A stretch of DNA of 39,393 nucleotides from Fibrobacter succinogenes (GCA_902761355.1 CACWJY010000018.1:1-39393); one strand, 5' to 3'. Positions 7,984 through 16,481 are shown, counted from the first letter of the stretch. Made by a program: numbers and translations. Notes: generated by a model from the sequence alone, not told the origin.

Positions 7984-9369
7984 TTAAAACCAACTGACGC
8001 TCCAACGGAAAGGTTCCGCGGATTTTACCGAACGCCCCAATGCATTGAACCTCGGAGCATCTTTACGCCTGTCAGCAGGGGCCACCCTGCGGCGAATAAC
8101 AGTCGTTGCAGCACTGCTAGAAGACACTTCCGAAGAACTGGATTCTGCTGCAATTTCGCCATATTCGTAAGGTCCAAGATCCGGTGCCGAGCCAACATAA
8201 TCAAAGCCAATTTCCGTCCCCTTGTCAATCAAGACGCTCCCTTTTTTCAGGCGGAACAACTTTGTGTACGGGAGCAGTCCATCCGCATTTCGGGCAATCG
8301 TCGCAAGGCTCGTGTCCAACGACTCAAAGTCATCGTCACTCACAGTCACCGAAATGTTCCAGGAATTCGTTTTCTGTTCGCTAGACGAACCAAAAGAGTC
8401 GGCATTTTTGCCCTTATAAGAGATATTGTTCCGCAGGTGATGCTTTTGCCCCGCATTCAGCGCCCCACCCATTCCATAATTGGCGGCACCACTGCTTCCG
8501 TTGCGGTAAGCAAGGCTCTGTTCCACCGTAATGCCACCCGTATTGTTGTTCTGGTCAAAGCCCTTTACCGGATTGTCAAACGCAATACAACGCGTGCAAC
8601 GGTGATTCGCTTGGGCTTTATTGCCGCCCATCTTAAAGCCATTGCCGTTTCCATCAAAGAGCTCGGCCGCATAGCCAAAAACATTGACCCCATTCCGGAA
8701 CGCCCAAGAATCATAGACAATGACACTGTCGGGTGAATCAAAAAAGTCAAAACCGTCGTCGGAATTTTCCCAAGCACGGCAGTTGATGAACACATTTCCT
8801 GCTCCCTGAGTCTGCTTGCTCGCAAAGCCGTCAGCCATGCCGCCCTTTTTCTTGGGGTCATAATTACGGTACGCATCTACGTTGACCACCAGCGTATGAT
8901 TCCCGCCCTTGTTAATTTCCAAACCGGAATTGCGGTTTTCGAAAAACGACATGTTGTAGAACTTGTTGTACGACCCTGTCACATAGGCTCCCTGGTATCC
9001 CGCACGGGTAATGGCGAGACCGTGAAGTTCGTAATAACTGCCGGTCATGCTCAGCCCCACGCCCTTGTCGACATAGGTGAGTTCCGGGAACTGGAAGTCT
9101 ATCACGGCAGTCGCATGGCCCGCCGCATAGAACACAATGGGCTTGTCCGCCATTCCTGACTTAGAAAGTGTAATCGTATTCGCCTGACCCTCTGTATAGG
9201 GCACCTGGTATGTTCCCGCTTCAAAAAAGACGGTATCTCCGGCGGAGGCCTTAGTCATGGCCGAAATAAAATCGTCGCCAGGCTTTACATGGGTATTCCC
9301 GGCAAGCGCCAAAACGGCAAAAGCTGCCGTCAAAATTTCCACCAAGCGGATATTCTTCAAATAATTCAT
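7984..9369 (-). CDS. Pectate lyase, family PL9
   Basis: Secreted right-handed beta-helix lyase for polygalacturonate, 461 residues. Signal peptide about 1-23 (ending VLALA). PL9 hallmarks are GMADGFASK (177-185), ENSDDGFDFFDSPDS with the calcium aspartates (about 201-215), NGNGFKMGGN with K246 at the position of the catalytic lysine of Pel9A-type enzymes, and AFDNPVKGFDQNNNTGG. The core ends near DLGPYEYG, followed by a Ser-rich linker and a short tail (RFNALGRSVKS) that is shorter than those of the neighbouring enzymes. ATG 9369 is preferred over an upstream start at 9402 because the signal peptide begins there and AAAGGA lies upstream. First gene of the PL9-PL1 operon; endo or exo mode is undecided. 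Confidence 0.9.
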   Translation of the reverse strand: MNYLKNIRLVEILTAAFAVLALAGNTHVKPGDDFISAMTKASAGDTVFFEAGTYQVPYTEGQANTITLSKSGMADKPIVFYAAGHATAVIDFQFPELTYVDKGVGLSMTGSYYELHGLAITRAGYQGAYVTGSYNKFYNMSFFENRNSGLEINKGGNHTLVVNVDAYRNYDPKKKGGMADGFASKQTQGAGNVFINCRAWENSDDGFDFFDSPDSVIVYDSWAFRNGVNVFGYAAELFDGNGNGFKMGGNKAQANHRCTRCIAFDNPVKGFDQNNNTGGITVEQSLAYRNGSSGAANYGMGGALNAGQKHHLRNNISYKGKNADSFGSSSEQKTNSWNISVTVSDDDFESLDTSLATIARNADGLLPYTKLFRLKKGSVLIDKGTEIGFDYVGSAPDLGPYEYGEIAAESSSSEVSSSSAATTVIRRRVAPADRRKDAPRFNALGRSVKSAEPFRWSVSWF

Positions 9370-9409
9370 CCCAAGTACATCCTTTGATATTCCGACAAAC
9401 ATTCATTCC

Positions 9410-9506
9410 TGTTCTCAAAAATGTTCTCAAAATATCAAAACAGAATATAAGTTATTCTTTTCGCAAAGTCAATAGATACAGCGATTTTTTTGCAAAAATG
9501 TTCTCA
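9410..9506. promoter_or_regulatory. Three TGTTCTCA repeats around the PL9-PL1 promoter
   Basis: Identical 8-mers TGTTCTCA at 9410-9417, 9422-9429 and 9499-9506. The first two are 12 bp apart and lie just downstream of the predicted transcription start; the third lies upstream of the -35 box, 77 bp away. The arrangement suggests operator sites for a repressor. Confidence 0.5.
9444..9472 (-). promoter_or_regulatory. Predicted promoter of the PL9-PL1 operon
   Basis: Minus strand TTGACT (9472-9467), a 17-bp spacer and TATATT (9449-9444), predicting transcription start near 9437 and a leader of about 68 nt. Confidence 0.6.
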
Positions 9507-9541
9507 TTTTTACAAAAAAAATAATTATTTATGGATTACGC

Positions 9542-11182
9542 CTAGCGGGCCGAAAGGGCTGGCCAGTAATTTTCGGGACGCTGGTTCAGGTAAGTGAGCC
9601 GCGTCCAGGCGTCGTCGCGGAAGCAGCCTCCCAGCATGAGTTCGTCAATCGTACCGGTAAAGCTACCCACTTTAAAGTCAACCTTTTCACGTACGCCACT
9701 CCAAGCGATTTGTTCCGGCTCCGTTTCAATTTTACTGTCATTCACATAGAAATTTGTCTGCGAAGTCGTGTGGCGACTGAAGGCAACATAGACCCACTCG
9801 CCCGCCTTAATATCAGACGTTCCAGACACCCAGGCGTATTTTATTGAATCGGAACTCGTATCGGGAACCCAGAGGTCAACGACAAAGCCTTTCTCTGGAA
9901 CATAGCGAAGATCGTATTCCTTTTCTTTCTGGAAAATAATCTGTTCCTTGTCAAGATTATCGAGCTTTACCCACACCGAGAAACAGAAATATTCGCTACC
10001 GTCGTAATTCAAGTTCACCTTGCGCGAGGAATCAACCGCACTCGAATTCTCGACGACAATAACATCGCCTTCATCAAGTTCCACTCCCCTACCAACAACA
10101 CCGTCGGCAGCCACGGCCCCTGTCGGCAGACCTTCGAAGTAGCCCTTTTCCGCTCCATCGTCCACAGGTGCAAGGCCGCTATCGAAATGCCACACCAGAG
10201 AATAGCTGCGGTTCGTGGGGAACACATCCTTTGCGTACGCGGGGTTCATGGTGTTGTCAAAATGCAGTTCCAGGGAATCGGAAACATTCAGCGAATCGAC
10301 ACGCACCCAGAACACAGCCTCTTTGGTCTGAGCGTCATAGTAGGTCTGCGCGATCGGGAGTTTCTTGCTACGATTTCCGTCCTGCGAAATGCGCACGGCC
10401 TCCCAACGGCCGTTCACCACCTCCGCAGAATCGAAAGCAATTTCATTTTTCGTCAAGCGGATGGCCAGCGGGAAATCGCTCACGACGGTGCCGAGAGAAT
10501 CGATTTCATCGGGGAGTGCGAGCGGAGCTTTCAATGTGTACGTCACCGAATCGCCCCAAACAGTCGTTTCTTCAGGCTTTACGGAAACATCCTTAAATTC
10601 AAACGGATCCATGCCATCCATGTAAACAACAATTTCAAAAGTGTCTGCCGGGAGGCTATCGACCACGATTTTCCCGTTCTGTACAGAAACCCTTCTGCGA
10701 ATTGTCGTCCCGATGACGATAGCCTCGCCACCCTGATTTTCGCGGAAAGCGCCCGGCACAAGAAGCTTGACCGTTCCGGAATTACGCAAAGTGTCATTTA
10801 CAGCAAGGGGCTCGTCCTCTTCGGCACTCAGGTTCTGCACCAGAAGCATCTGACCCGATTCCTGATGGAAAGCCTCGAGATTAAAATTGCCCGACGGGAT
10901 GGAATCGAATTCGTAATTGCCGTTTTCATCCGTTTCGGTTTCGAACGCGGAAGGCAGAACCTGTTCAGCCTCGCTTGCAGCAACGATGTTGTAGTCGCCC
11001 GGCACACACTGAACCTTCGTACGGGCGGCAGGCTTACCATTGTCAAGTACCAAGATACCCGCGAGTTCCGGGGAACCCGTTTCGGCGCTATTGCCCGCCA
11101 CTTGGCTATCGGAAGAACAGCCGGCTCCAAAAGCAGCCAACAAAGCAAAAGCGCCCGCAACAAGGTATTTTGACGTATTCAT
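9542..11182 (-). CDS. Lipoprotein with carboxypeptidase-regulatory-like, DUF2341-like and LamG-like domains
   Basis: About 546 residues. The N-terminus is a lipoprotein signal ending in AFGAGC-SS (lipobox weak at -3), so surface or periplasmic anchoring is likely. Next come carboxypeptidase-regulatory-like beta-sandwich segments (ELAGILVLDNGKPAARTKVQC, then DENGNYEFDSIPSGNFNLE). A DUF2341-like part follows (DFPLAIRLTKNEIAFDSAEV, EAVFWVRVDSL, LELHFDN), then a C-terminal LamG/concanavalin-like domain (YFCFSVWVKLDN, WVYVAFSRHT, GTIDELMLGG). Such folds commonly bind carbohydrate, which suits the pectinase context, but the ligand is unknown. ATG 11182 begins the signal peptide; the TTG at 11212 would overlap promoter-like sequence. 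Divergent from the TIGR02147 regulator, with the palindrome between them. Confidence 0.75.
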   Translation of the reverse strand: MNTSKYLVAGAFALLAAFGAGCSSDSQVAGNSAETGSPELAGILVLDNGKPAARTKVQCVPGDYNIVAASEAEQVLPSAFETETDENGNYEFDSIPSGNFNLEAFHQESGQMLLVQNLSAEEDEPLAVNDTLRNSGTVKLLVPGAFRENQGGEAIVIGTTIRRRVSVQNGKIVVDSLPADTFEIVVYMDGMDPFEFKDVSVKPEETTVWGDSVTYTLKAPLALPDEIDSLGTVVSDFPLAIRLTKNEIAFDSAEVVNGRWEAVRISQDGNRSKKLPIAQTYYDAQTKEAVFWVRVDSLNVSDSLELHFDNTMNPAYAKDVFPTNRSYSLVWHFDSGLAPVDDGAEKGYFEGLPTGAVAADGVVGRGVELDEGDVIVVENSSAVDSSRKVNLNYDGSEYFCFSVWVKLDNLDKEQIIFQKEKEYDLRYVPEKGFVVDLWVPDTSSDSIKYAWVSGTSDIKAGEWVYVAFSRHTTSQTNFYVNDSKIETEPEQIAWSGVREKVDFKVGSFTGTIDELMLGGCFRDDAWTRLTYLNQRPENYWPALSAR

Positions 11183-11195
11183 CAACACTAATATA

Positions 11196-11224
11196 AATAT
11201 AGTTTTGACCAAAAGGAAAAGAAA
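11196..11224 (-). promoter_or_regulatory. Predicted promoter of the DUF2341/LamG lipoprotein gene
   Basis: Minus strand TATATT (11201-11196) with only a weak -35 (TTTCTT, 11224-11219) at 17 bp. The palindrome centre lies 49.5 bp from the near edge of the -10 box. On the other strand TACATT at 11300-11305, in front of the regulator gene, lies at exactly the same distance. Confidence 0.4.
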
Positions 11225-11242
11225 TGTTTAAAATAACAAGGC

Positions 11243-11258
11243 GTTGTTTCTAGACAAC
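11243..11258. promoter_or_regulatory. 16-bp palindrome GTTGTTTCTAGACAAC, candidate regulator-binding site (copy 3)
   Basis: Six of eight positions pair between half-sites; the right half is identical to that of copy 1. It lies in the divergent region between the lipoprotein gene and the TIGR02147 regulator gene, equidistant (49.5 bp) from the predicted -10 boxes of both, so one bound protein could act on both. Confidence 0.6.
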
Positions 11259-11311
11259 AGGAAAAAAACAAAAACATCCCTCTACACAGACTTTTTTCTT
11301 ACATTTAGAGC

Positions 11312-12160
11312 ATGGGCGAAAAGAAACCGACAAAAAAAATCTTCGAATACCTGGATTACCGGGAATTTTTGAAAGATTACTACAACGCAAAGAAAGAGGC
11401 GAACCCCGCCTTTTCGCTTCGCGTGTTTTCGGATAAAATCGGTTTCAAGGCCAAAGATTTCATTAGCCGCGTCATGAACGGCGACAAAAACCTTTCAAAC
11501 CAGAGCATTCCCAAAGTGGCTTCGGGGCTTCGTCTCGGAAAGCACGAAACGGAATTCTTTGTAGGGCTTGTCAAGTTCAACCAGGCAGAAACTACCGAAG
11601 AACGCAACGCCGCCTTCGAGCAAATGCAGGCCGTCCTTAAGGTTGTTCGTTTTGCCGAAAAGCAACACTTGCTCGGGCACGCACAGTACATGGTATATTC
11701 CGACTGGCGCCACCTCACCATCCGCAGTCTTATTGGACTATTCGGTTTCGACGGCGACTACGAGGCGCTTGCCAAGAAAGTTCACCCACACATTACCGCC
11801 GAACAGGCGAAACAATCCGTAAAATTGCTCGAAGAATGCCTGCTCATAAAAAAAGATAAAGACGGCAAGTACGTACTGACCGAAAACGCGATTACCACCG
11901 GAGACCGCACCTCAAAACTAGCACTCCGAGGCTACCACCAGAATTGTCTAAAACTGGCGGCAGATTCCATTGACCGCGACGCTCCAGGCACGCGTCACGT
12001 TTCTGGCCTTACGCTCGGTATCAGCCAAGAAGGCTACGAGCGCATTGTAGAGCGCATCAATGCCTTCCGTAAAGAAATCGCCCTCCTCGCCGAAGAAGAC
12101 GAAAAGAGCGATAAAGTTTTCCAGCTAGAATTTGCGCTATTTCCCGTCGGTGGGAAATAA
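11312..12160 (+). CDS. TIGR02147-family predicted transcriptional regulator
   Basis: 282 residues with the family's typical opening (IFEYLDYREFLKDYYNAKK, then NPAFSLRVFSDKIGFKAKDFISRVMNGDKNLS), where residues about 30-60 look like a helix-turn-helix. Further family features are the central EFFVGLVKFNQAET segment and a C-terminal half with a second winged-helix-like part (LLEECLLIKKDKDGKYVLTE). No signal peptide or membrane segment, so it is cytoplasmic. The family is large in Fibrobacter and little characterised. Divergence from a surface lipoprotein gene and the shared palindrome suggest it controls that gene, itself and perhaps other pectinase genes. TACATT at 11300 lies only 7 bp before the ATG, so its transcript may be nearly leaderless. 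Confidence 0.88.
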   Translation: MGEKKPTKKIFEYLDYREFLKDYYNAKKEANPAFSLRVFSDKIGFKAKDFISRVMNGDKNLSNQSIPKVASGLRLGKHETEFFVGLVKFNQAETTEERNAAFEQMQAVLKVVRFAEKQHLLGHAQYMVYSDWRHLTIRSLIGLFGFDGDYEALAKKVHPHITAEQAKQSVKLLEECLLIKKDKDGKYVLTENAITTGDRTSKLALRGYHQNCLKLAADSIDRDAPGTRHVSGLTLGISQEGYERIVERINAFRKEIALLAEEDEKSDKVFQLEFALFPVGGK

Positions 12161-12172
12161 TTCTCAGATCAT

Positions 12173-12625
12173 TTACTTAGCAATACCTATGCGGCGGGCA
12201 ACATCACCCTGCACACGCAGGTAGTACACACCGCTTTCAAGACCGCTCAAGTCAACAGTCTCTCCTTCAGAGGCACGCCCCATAAGTTTACGTTCACCCT
12301 TCAAGCCAAACACTGCATATGCAACATTTTGGCCACGGGTAACCCTAAAGCTCAGGTTATTTTCACCCATTTCGATACGAGAGGCTCGAGCAATCGTTGC
12401 AAACGGCATCGAAGTCGTATGTTCTCCCTCAGACGGAATTAAACCTGCGGCCAGCTTGTACAAAAAAGCAAAGGCCTTCTGCCGTACGGAATCCGCATAG
12501 ATATTTTCAAGGCCCATCATGCCACCGGCACTGTTCCCCAACAAGTATATTTTATCGGGATCAATACGAAGCTCTGCCGCATGCGCCCTCATATAACGCA
12601 CCGCCGCACAAAAGTTAACATTCGT
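12173..12625 (-). pseudogene. Remnant of a secreted alpha/beta-hydrolase (esterase) gene
   Basis: The open frame begins after a stop codon at 12626-12628 and reads NFCAAVRYMRAHAAELRIDPDKIYLLGNSAGGMMG (given here as NFCAAVRYMRAHA, ELRIDPDKI and LLGNSAGGMMG). This is the helix and nucleophile elbow (G-N-S-A-G-G) of esterase/lipase-type hydrolases. After the elbow it passes within about 40 residues to a C-terminal secretion-type tail (NVAYAVFGLKGERKL, LESGVYYLRV). The domain before the elbow and the expected catalytic Asp are missing, and no ribosome-binding site precedes the first possible start. It is therefore probably a gene broken at its 5' end and internally deleted. Its tail matches the style of the upstream pectinases, so it may once have been a pectin or xylan esterase. 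Confidence 0.65.
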
Positions 12626-12779
12626 TTACAAAAGGGATCCAGTTAGAATCTTTTAATACGCCAACAAGGCAAACCCACATTGAAAAAACGACACGAGCCA
12701 GGCCCCAAAACACCCTAAAAAATCAAAAAAACGGCTTTTTTTGTGTTCGCACTCCATTCTTTTTATATACATTCAGTGT

Positions 12780-14573
12780 ATGACACCGCAAGCACTGAGA
12801 TTATCAGAGATAACGATTTCTAATCTGCGTTCTATCCAGAGGCAGACGTTTCCACTCAGTAGCTTTACAGCCCTTATCGGATACAATAATGCCGGCAAGA
12901 CCAACATATTAATGGGCATCCGCTGGCTATTGTCCAAATTTTCGCTTGATATCTCGTATTTTGACGATCCGAACAACCCTGTAGAAGTCATCGGTGTTTT
13001 TGACGGTATTACGGAACAAGTCCTAAACCGTTTAGGCGAGGAATACGCCGCCGAAGTGCGCCCCTTTTTGCAAAATACACCACAGGGCCCCGGACGCCTG
13101 CGCGTCAAAAAAATACAGCGCATCCCTAACGAAAACCCAGAAAGCCTAGAGCTTTTTGTATTTGTACCAAGCAATCACCGTAAAGGCGACAAGCGCGAAT
13201 GGATCAGACCTAACGAAGCATTCAAGTTCGCCTATCACCGTATGTTCCCCGAATCGATAGCCATTTGGGATTTCGAGGGGAACCAAGCTTTCACCAAGCT
13301 CCTGCACGAAATTTTCAAGCCGCTGGAACGTCGTTTCGGCAACGAAATCAACACACTTTTGAACAAATTCAACGACCTGCTTTCGCCCGATAGCGAAAAC
13401 CGCGCCGCAGAAATCGAAACCTTTGATCGCGAAGTTAATGAAAAACTCTCGCCACTGTTTCCCAGCGTTAAAGTGGAATTCGACATTCCCATGCCGACCC
13501 TCGAGACATTCCTCAAGAGTGCAAGTCTCAAGGTCATTGATGAAGACGACGGCTTTGAGCGAGATATTAGCCGCATGGGCGAAGGCAGCAAGCGAGCAAT
13601 TCAAATGGCTTTGGTGCGTTACCTAGCAGACGTCAAGAAACACCACCATAACCATTACCTGAGCCGCACACTTTTACTCATTGACTCACCAGAACTTTAC
13701 CTTCACCCGCAGGCAGTGGAGCTCGTTCGTGTGGCCCTCAAGAACCTTTCGAACGAAGGCTACCAGGTGGTTTTCGCCACTCATAGCGCCCAGATGGTCA
13801 CCAGCGAAGACGTCAGCACATCGCTTTTAATCCGCAAGAACAAAGCTCGCGGAACTTATATGCGCAAGCGAATGGAAGATGCCGTGCACCAAGTGGTGCA
13901 AGACGCTCCCAGCCAGTTGCAAATGCTGTTCAGTCTTTCGAACAGCAACGAGCTTTTGTTTGCAGACTATGTCCTTTTGACCGAAGGCAAGACCGAATGG
14001 CGTGTACTCCCGGCCCTTTTCGAACGTATCACGGGGCAATCTTTTGCATTGATTAAATGCGCCCTCGTTCGCCAAGGCGGCGTAAGCAACACCCGCAAAA
14101 GCATGCAGGTGCTAAGCGCCATGGACATGCCCGTACGCGCTATCGTCGATTTGGACTACGCCTTTACCACCGCCACCCGCGACGGATTCTTGCAAGCAAA
14201 CGATCCCGACATCAAGTACTGCCGCGACCTGTTCCGCGAACTCGCCTTCCACAACCACCTTCGCCTGATAAACGGACTCCCCGTCAACAAGCACAGCAAC
14301 ATCAACGCCTCGACTGCATACGCCATGATGGCCTCGATGGAAGAAGCGCAGCAACCAATCCGCAGCATTCACGCAAAGCTCCGCAACCAGGGCATTTGGG
14401 TATGGACACGCGGCGCCATCGAAGAGCATTTAGGTCTCGAAGCTAAAAACGAACAAGCTTGGAGCAAATTTATTGAGCGTAGTAAATCGCCCAATTTTAT
14501 AAAAACTCTCCCCGATTACGCAGGAATTGAGGAACTGTGCAAATGGATTATTGAGGGTAGCAAAGGCTATTAG
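12780..14573 (+). CDS. OLD-family ATPase/TOPRIM nuclease-like protein
   Basis: About 597 residues. The N-terminal ABC-type ATPase shows Walker A GYNNAGKT (34-41), signature GEGSKRAIQ, Walker B LLLIDSPELYLHP (DSPE instead of the usual DEPE) and the switch histidine in VVFATHSAQM. The C-terminal TOPRIM domain shows the acidic residues VLLTEGKTEW and AIVDLDYAF. This is the class 1 OLD layout; such proteins act in DNA repair or phage defence and some partner with UvrD-like GajB. No such partner is adjacent, so this is a class 1, stand-alone gene. ATG 12780 is preferred over a TTG at 12741, since TATATA lies a few bases before it and would leave almost no leader. Phage defence is a guess. Confidence 0.85.
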   Translation: MTPQALRLSEITISNLRSIQRQTFPLSSFTALIGYNNAGKTNILMGIRWLLSKFSLDISYFDDPNNPVEVIGVFDGITEQVLNRLGEEYAAEVRPFLQNTPQGPGRLRVKKIQRIPNENPESLELFVFVPSNHRKGDKREWIRPNEAFKFAYHRMFPESIAIWDFEGNQAFTKLLHEIFKPLERRFGNEINTLLNKFNDLLSPDSENRAAEIETFDREVNEKLSPLFPSVKVEFDIPMPTLETFLKSASLKVIDEDDGFERDISRMGEGSKRAIQMALVRYLADVKKHHHNHYLSRTLLLIDSPELYLHPQAVELVRVALKNLSNEGYQVVFATHSAQMVTSEDVSTSLLIRKNKARGTYMRKRMEDAVHQVVQDAPSQLQMLFSLSNSNELLFADYVLLTEGKTEWRVLPALFERITGQSFALIKCALVRQGGVSNTRKSMQVLSAMDMPVRAIVDLDYAFTTATRDGFLQANDPDIKYCRDLFRELAFHNHLRLINGLPVNKHSNINASTAYAMMASMEEAQQPIRSIHAKLRNQGIWVWTRGAIEEHLGLEAKNEQAWSKFIERSKSPNFIKTLPDYAGIEELCKWIIEGSKGY

Positions 14574-14619
14574 CCCCAGCAATTTTCATTTTTCCCGCTA
14601 ATTTGCTATTCTTTTTGAC

Positions 14620-16479
14620 ATGAAACCGTCGTTATCCTTTGTTTTGCAATTGCCCCCCTCTACGGCATATGCCAAGCTCGAGGCCGTCGCCGAGAACCTA
14701 CTTGAAGGCGTATGCAAGGCGCTCGATTCCAGAAAGATTCGATTTTCCCTATTTTTGGACGGACCCTCCCTCGAAGCAGTCGGCAAAGTGGCAAAGCCAC
14801 TGATGCTAAGCAAAATACGCAAGGCGATCGAACACGGATCTCTAGAACTTTTAGGGGGCGGTTTCTACGACCCCATGCTCCCCCTTTTCCCGACCGAACT
14901 GCAGACCATGCAACTTGCAAAGCACAGCAAGCTTTTGTGGAAACTTTTCGATATCGAACCATCGGGTTACTTCAACTCGTCGATGGTCTGGGAAATGGAG
15001 ATGACGGAGCTCCTAGAAAAGAACCGCTTTGAATACGCCTTGGTACAAGAGGCTGCGCTACAGGATGCCCTCGGCCGCACCACATCGGTCCCCGGTTGGT
15101 ATTCCGTAGAAGACAAGGGTTCCTTTTTGCGCGTCGTCCCCGTATCGCAAAAGCTTTCCGACGCCATTGCCAACGACGACTTTAACTGGGCTCAAATTGC
15201 AGAGCCTTACTGCCGCGACGGAAAATCAGCCGTTGTCGGCATGAACATTCCTCCGCAACCGGGCGACATTTTCCCCTTCTTCGAACGACTCATCGACTTT
15301 ATCGAAACCAACGAAGTCGAAACGAAGACTGTCGCCAATATCGTTGCCGAGCAAAAATCCGAAGGCCGCCTGAGCTTTCTGCTCTCTGCCGGTAGAAAAA
15401 TCGGCCTACCTGCAACAGCCAAGACTTGCCGAGAACTCCTTGTCCGCAGACCCGAAGTCAACCTGCTACACAAGATGTTCATGTCGCAGTTCCATCGCGC
15501 AAGAGCCTCGCTCCAAGGCAAGGAACTCGAAAAGTTTTTCGAGATGCTGTTACCGGCCATGTCACCCATTTACTACCGTGACATGCAAGACTCTGAGGGC
15601 ATGCGCACGCCCATGGTTCGTTGGTGGGGCGCGCGCTTTATCCTTGCTGCGGCAAACCAGCTAACAGACCTTGTTTCATTTGACGGAATCCGCCTAGACA
15701 TTGCAGACTTCATGCTAGAAGGCCGCAAGTTCATCTGGGCCGAAAACCACTCTTACTCCTTTTTACTTGACTATTCTGGCGGAGGAATCCTACATATTTT
15801 AAATGCCAAGGATTCCGAGAACAATCTGCTCAGTTCCTGGCGCGACGACGGTGACCCTGCAGTCGGGTTCATGGACTTTATACTCCCAAACATCGAGCAG
15901 CAGGCCACCCGCCTAGACCAACAGCTTTCGGACCGCGAAGGTCTACTAGCACCGGCCTACGACTACCAGATTAAGCGCCTCGACACCGGCACCGACATTG
16001 CCTTACAGTCAGAGCAACCGCTCCAAATTAATGCGCCCAGTTCCAAACTACGCATCGAAAAAACCTACGGGCTTTCTGCTACTGGAGCCGATTTTTCATT
16101 GGCCTACAAAATTGCAAACGCGGCCGAAGATTCCATCAAAGGCTTTTTCGGCACACTCCTCGAAACAGGCCTCCTGGCCTGCGGCTATACAAGCAAGGAT
16201 ATCTTGGTTGACGGGAGTCCGCTCAAATTCAATTTCCGCGATCCGATTATTTTCCCCGATGCAAGCAACATCGAGATTATGGACCACGTTACCGAAAGCA
16301 AGCTGCAACTTAAATTTGAGCAAAAAGCCTCAGTACTTATTGCTCCCATTTTCGGCGCATCAGCCCTTGCCGCCCCCGAGGCCCTGCAGGGAATTCGCAT
16401 ATACCCGTTCTGGAAACTTTCACTTGAGCCCACGGCCGAGCGCGACATCCGCTTTACGGTCCACATTTCCAAGAGGTAG
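14620..16479 (+). CDS. GH57-like protein with DUF1925/DUF1926-type C-terminus, probably catalytically inactive
   Basis: 619 residues, no signal peptide. It follows the layout of GH57 4-alpha-glucanotransferases: an N-terminal (beta/alpha)7 domain with LELLGGGFYDPMLPLFP (74-91), then YFNSSMVWEMEM (117-128), then a DUF1925/1926-like C-terminal part (LDIADFMLEGRKFIWAEN, SYSFLLDYSGGGILHIL). In active enzymes the second motif is TERVWE, with the nucleophile Glu three residues before the Trp; here that position is S121. The acid/base motif (DDGEK) is also not found: the matching stretch reads VVGMNIPPQPGDIF. Hydrolase or transferase activity is therefore doubtful, and a binding or regulatory role in glycogen metabolism is possible. 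It is the first of seven closely spaced plus-strand genes. Confidence 0.8.
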   Translation: MKPSLSFVLQLPPSTAYAKLEAVAENLLEGVCKALDSRKIRFSLFLDGPSLEAVGKVAKPLMLSKIRKAIEHGSLELLGGGFYDPMLPLFPTELQTMQLAKHSKLLWKLFDIEPSGYFNSSMVWEMEMTELLEKNRFEYALVQEAALQDALGRTTSVPGWYSVEDKGSFLRVVPVSQKLSDAIANDDFNWAQIAEPYCRDGKSAVVGMNIPPQPGDIFPFFERLIDFIETNEVETKTVANIVAEQKSEGRLSFLLSAGRKIGLPATAKTCRELLVRRPEVNLLHKMFMSQFHRARASLQGKELEKFFEMLLPAMSPIYYRDMQDSEGMRTPMVRWWGARFILAAANQLTDLVSFDGIRLDIADFMLEGRKFIWAENHSYSFLLDYSGGGILHILNAKDSENNLLSSWRDDGDPAVGFMDFILPNIEQQATRLDQQLSDREGLLAPAYDYQIKRLDTGTDIALQSEQPLQINAPSSKLRIEKTYGLSATGADFSLAYKIANAAEDSIKGFFGTLLETGLLACGYTSKDILVDGSPLKFNFRDPIIFPDASNIEIMDHVTESKLQLKFEQKASVLIAPIFGASALAAPEALQGIRIYPFWKLSLEPTAERDIRFTVHISKR

Positions 16480-16481
16480 CG

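Noticed and set aside
7072..8736. 554-residue plus-strand open frame across PL1 and PL9
   Set aside because: It spans the boundary of two well-supported lyase genes on the other strand and shows no family features.
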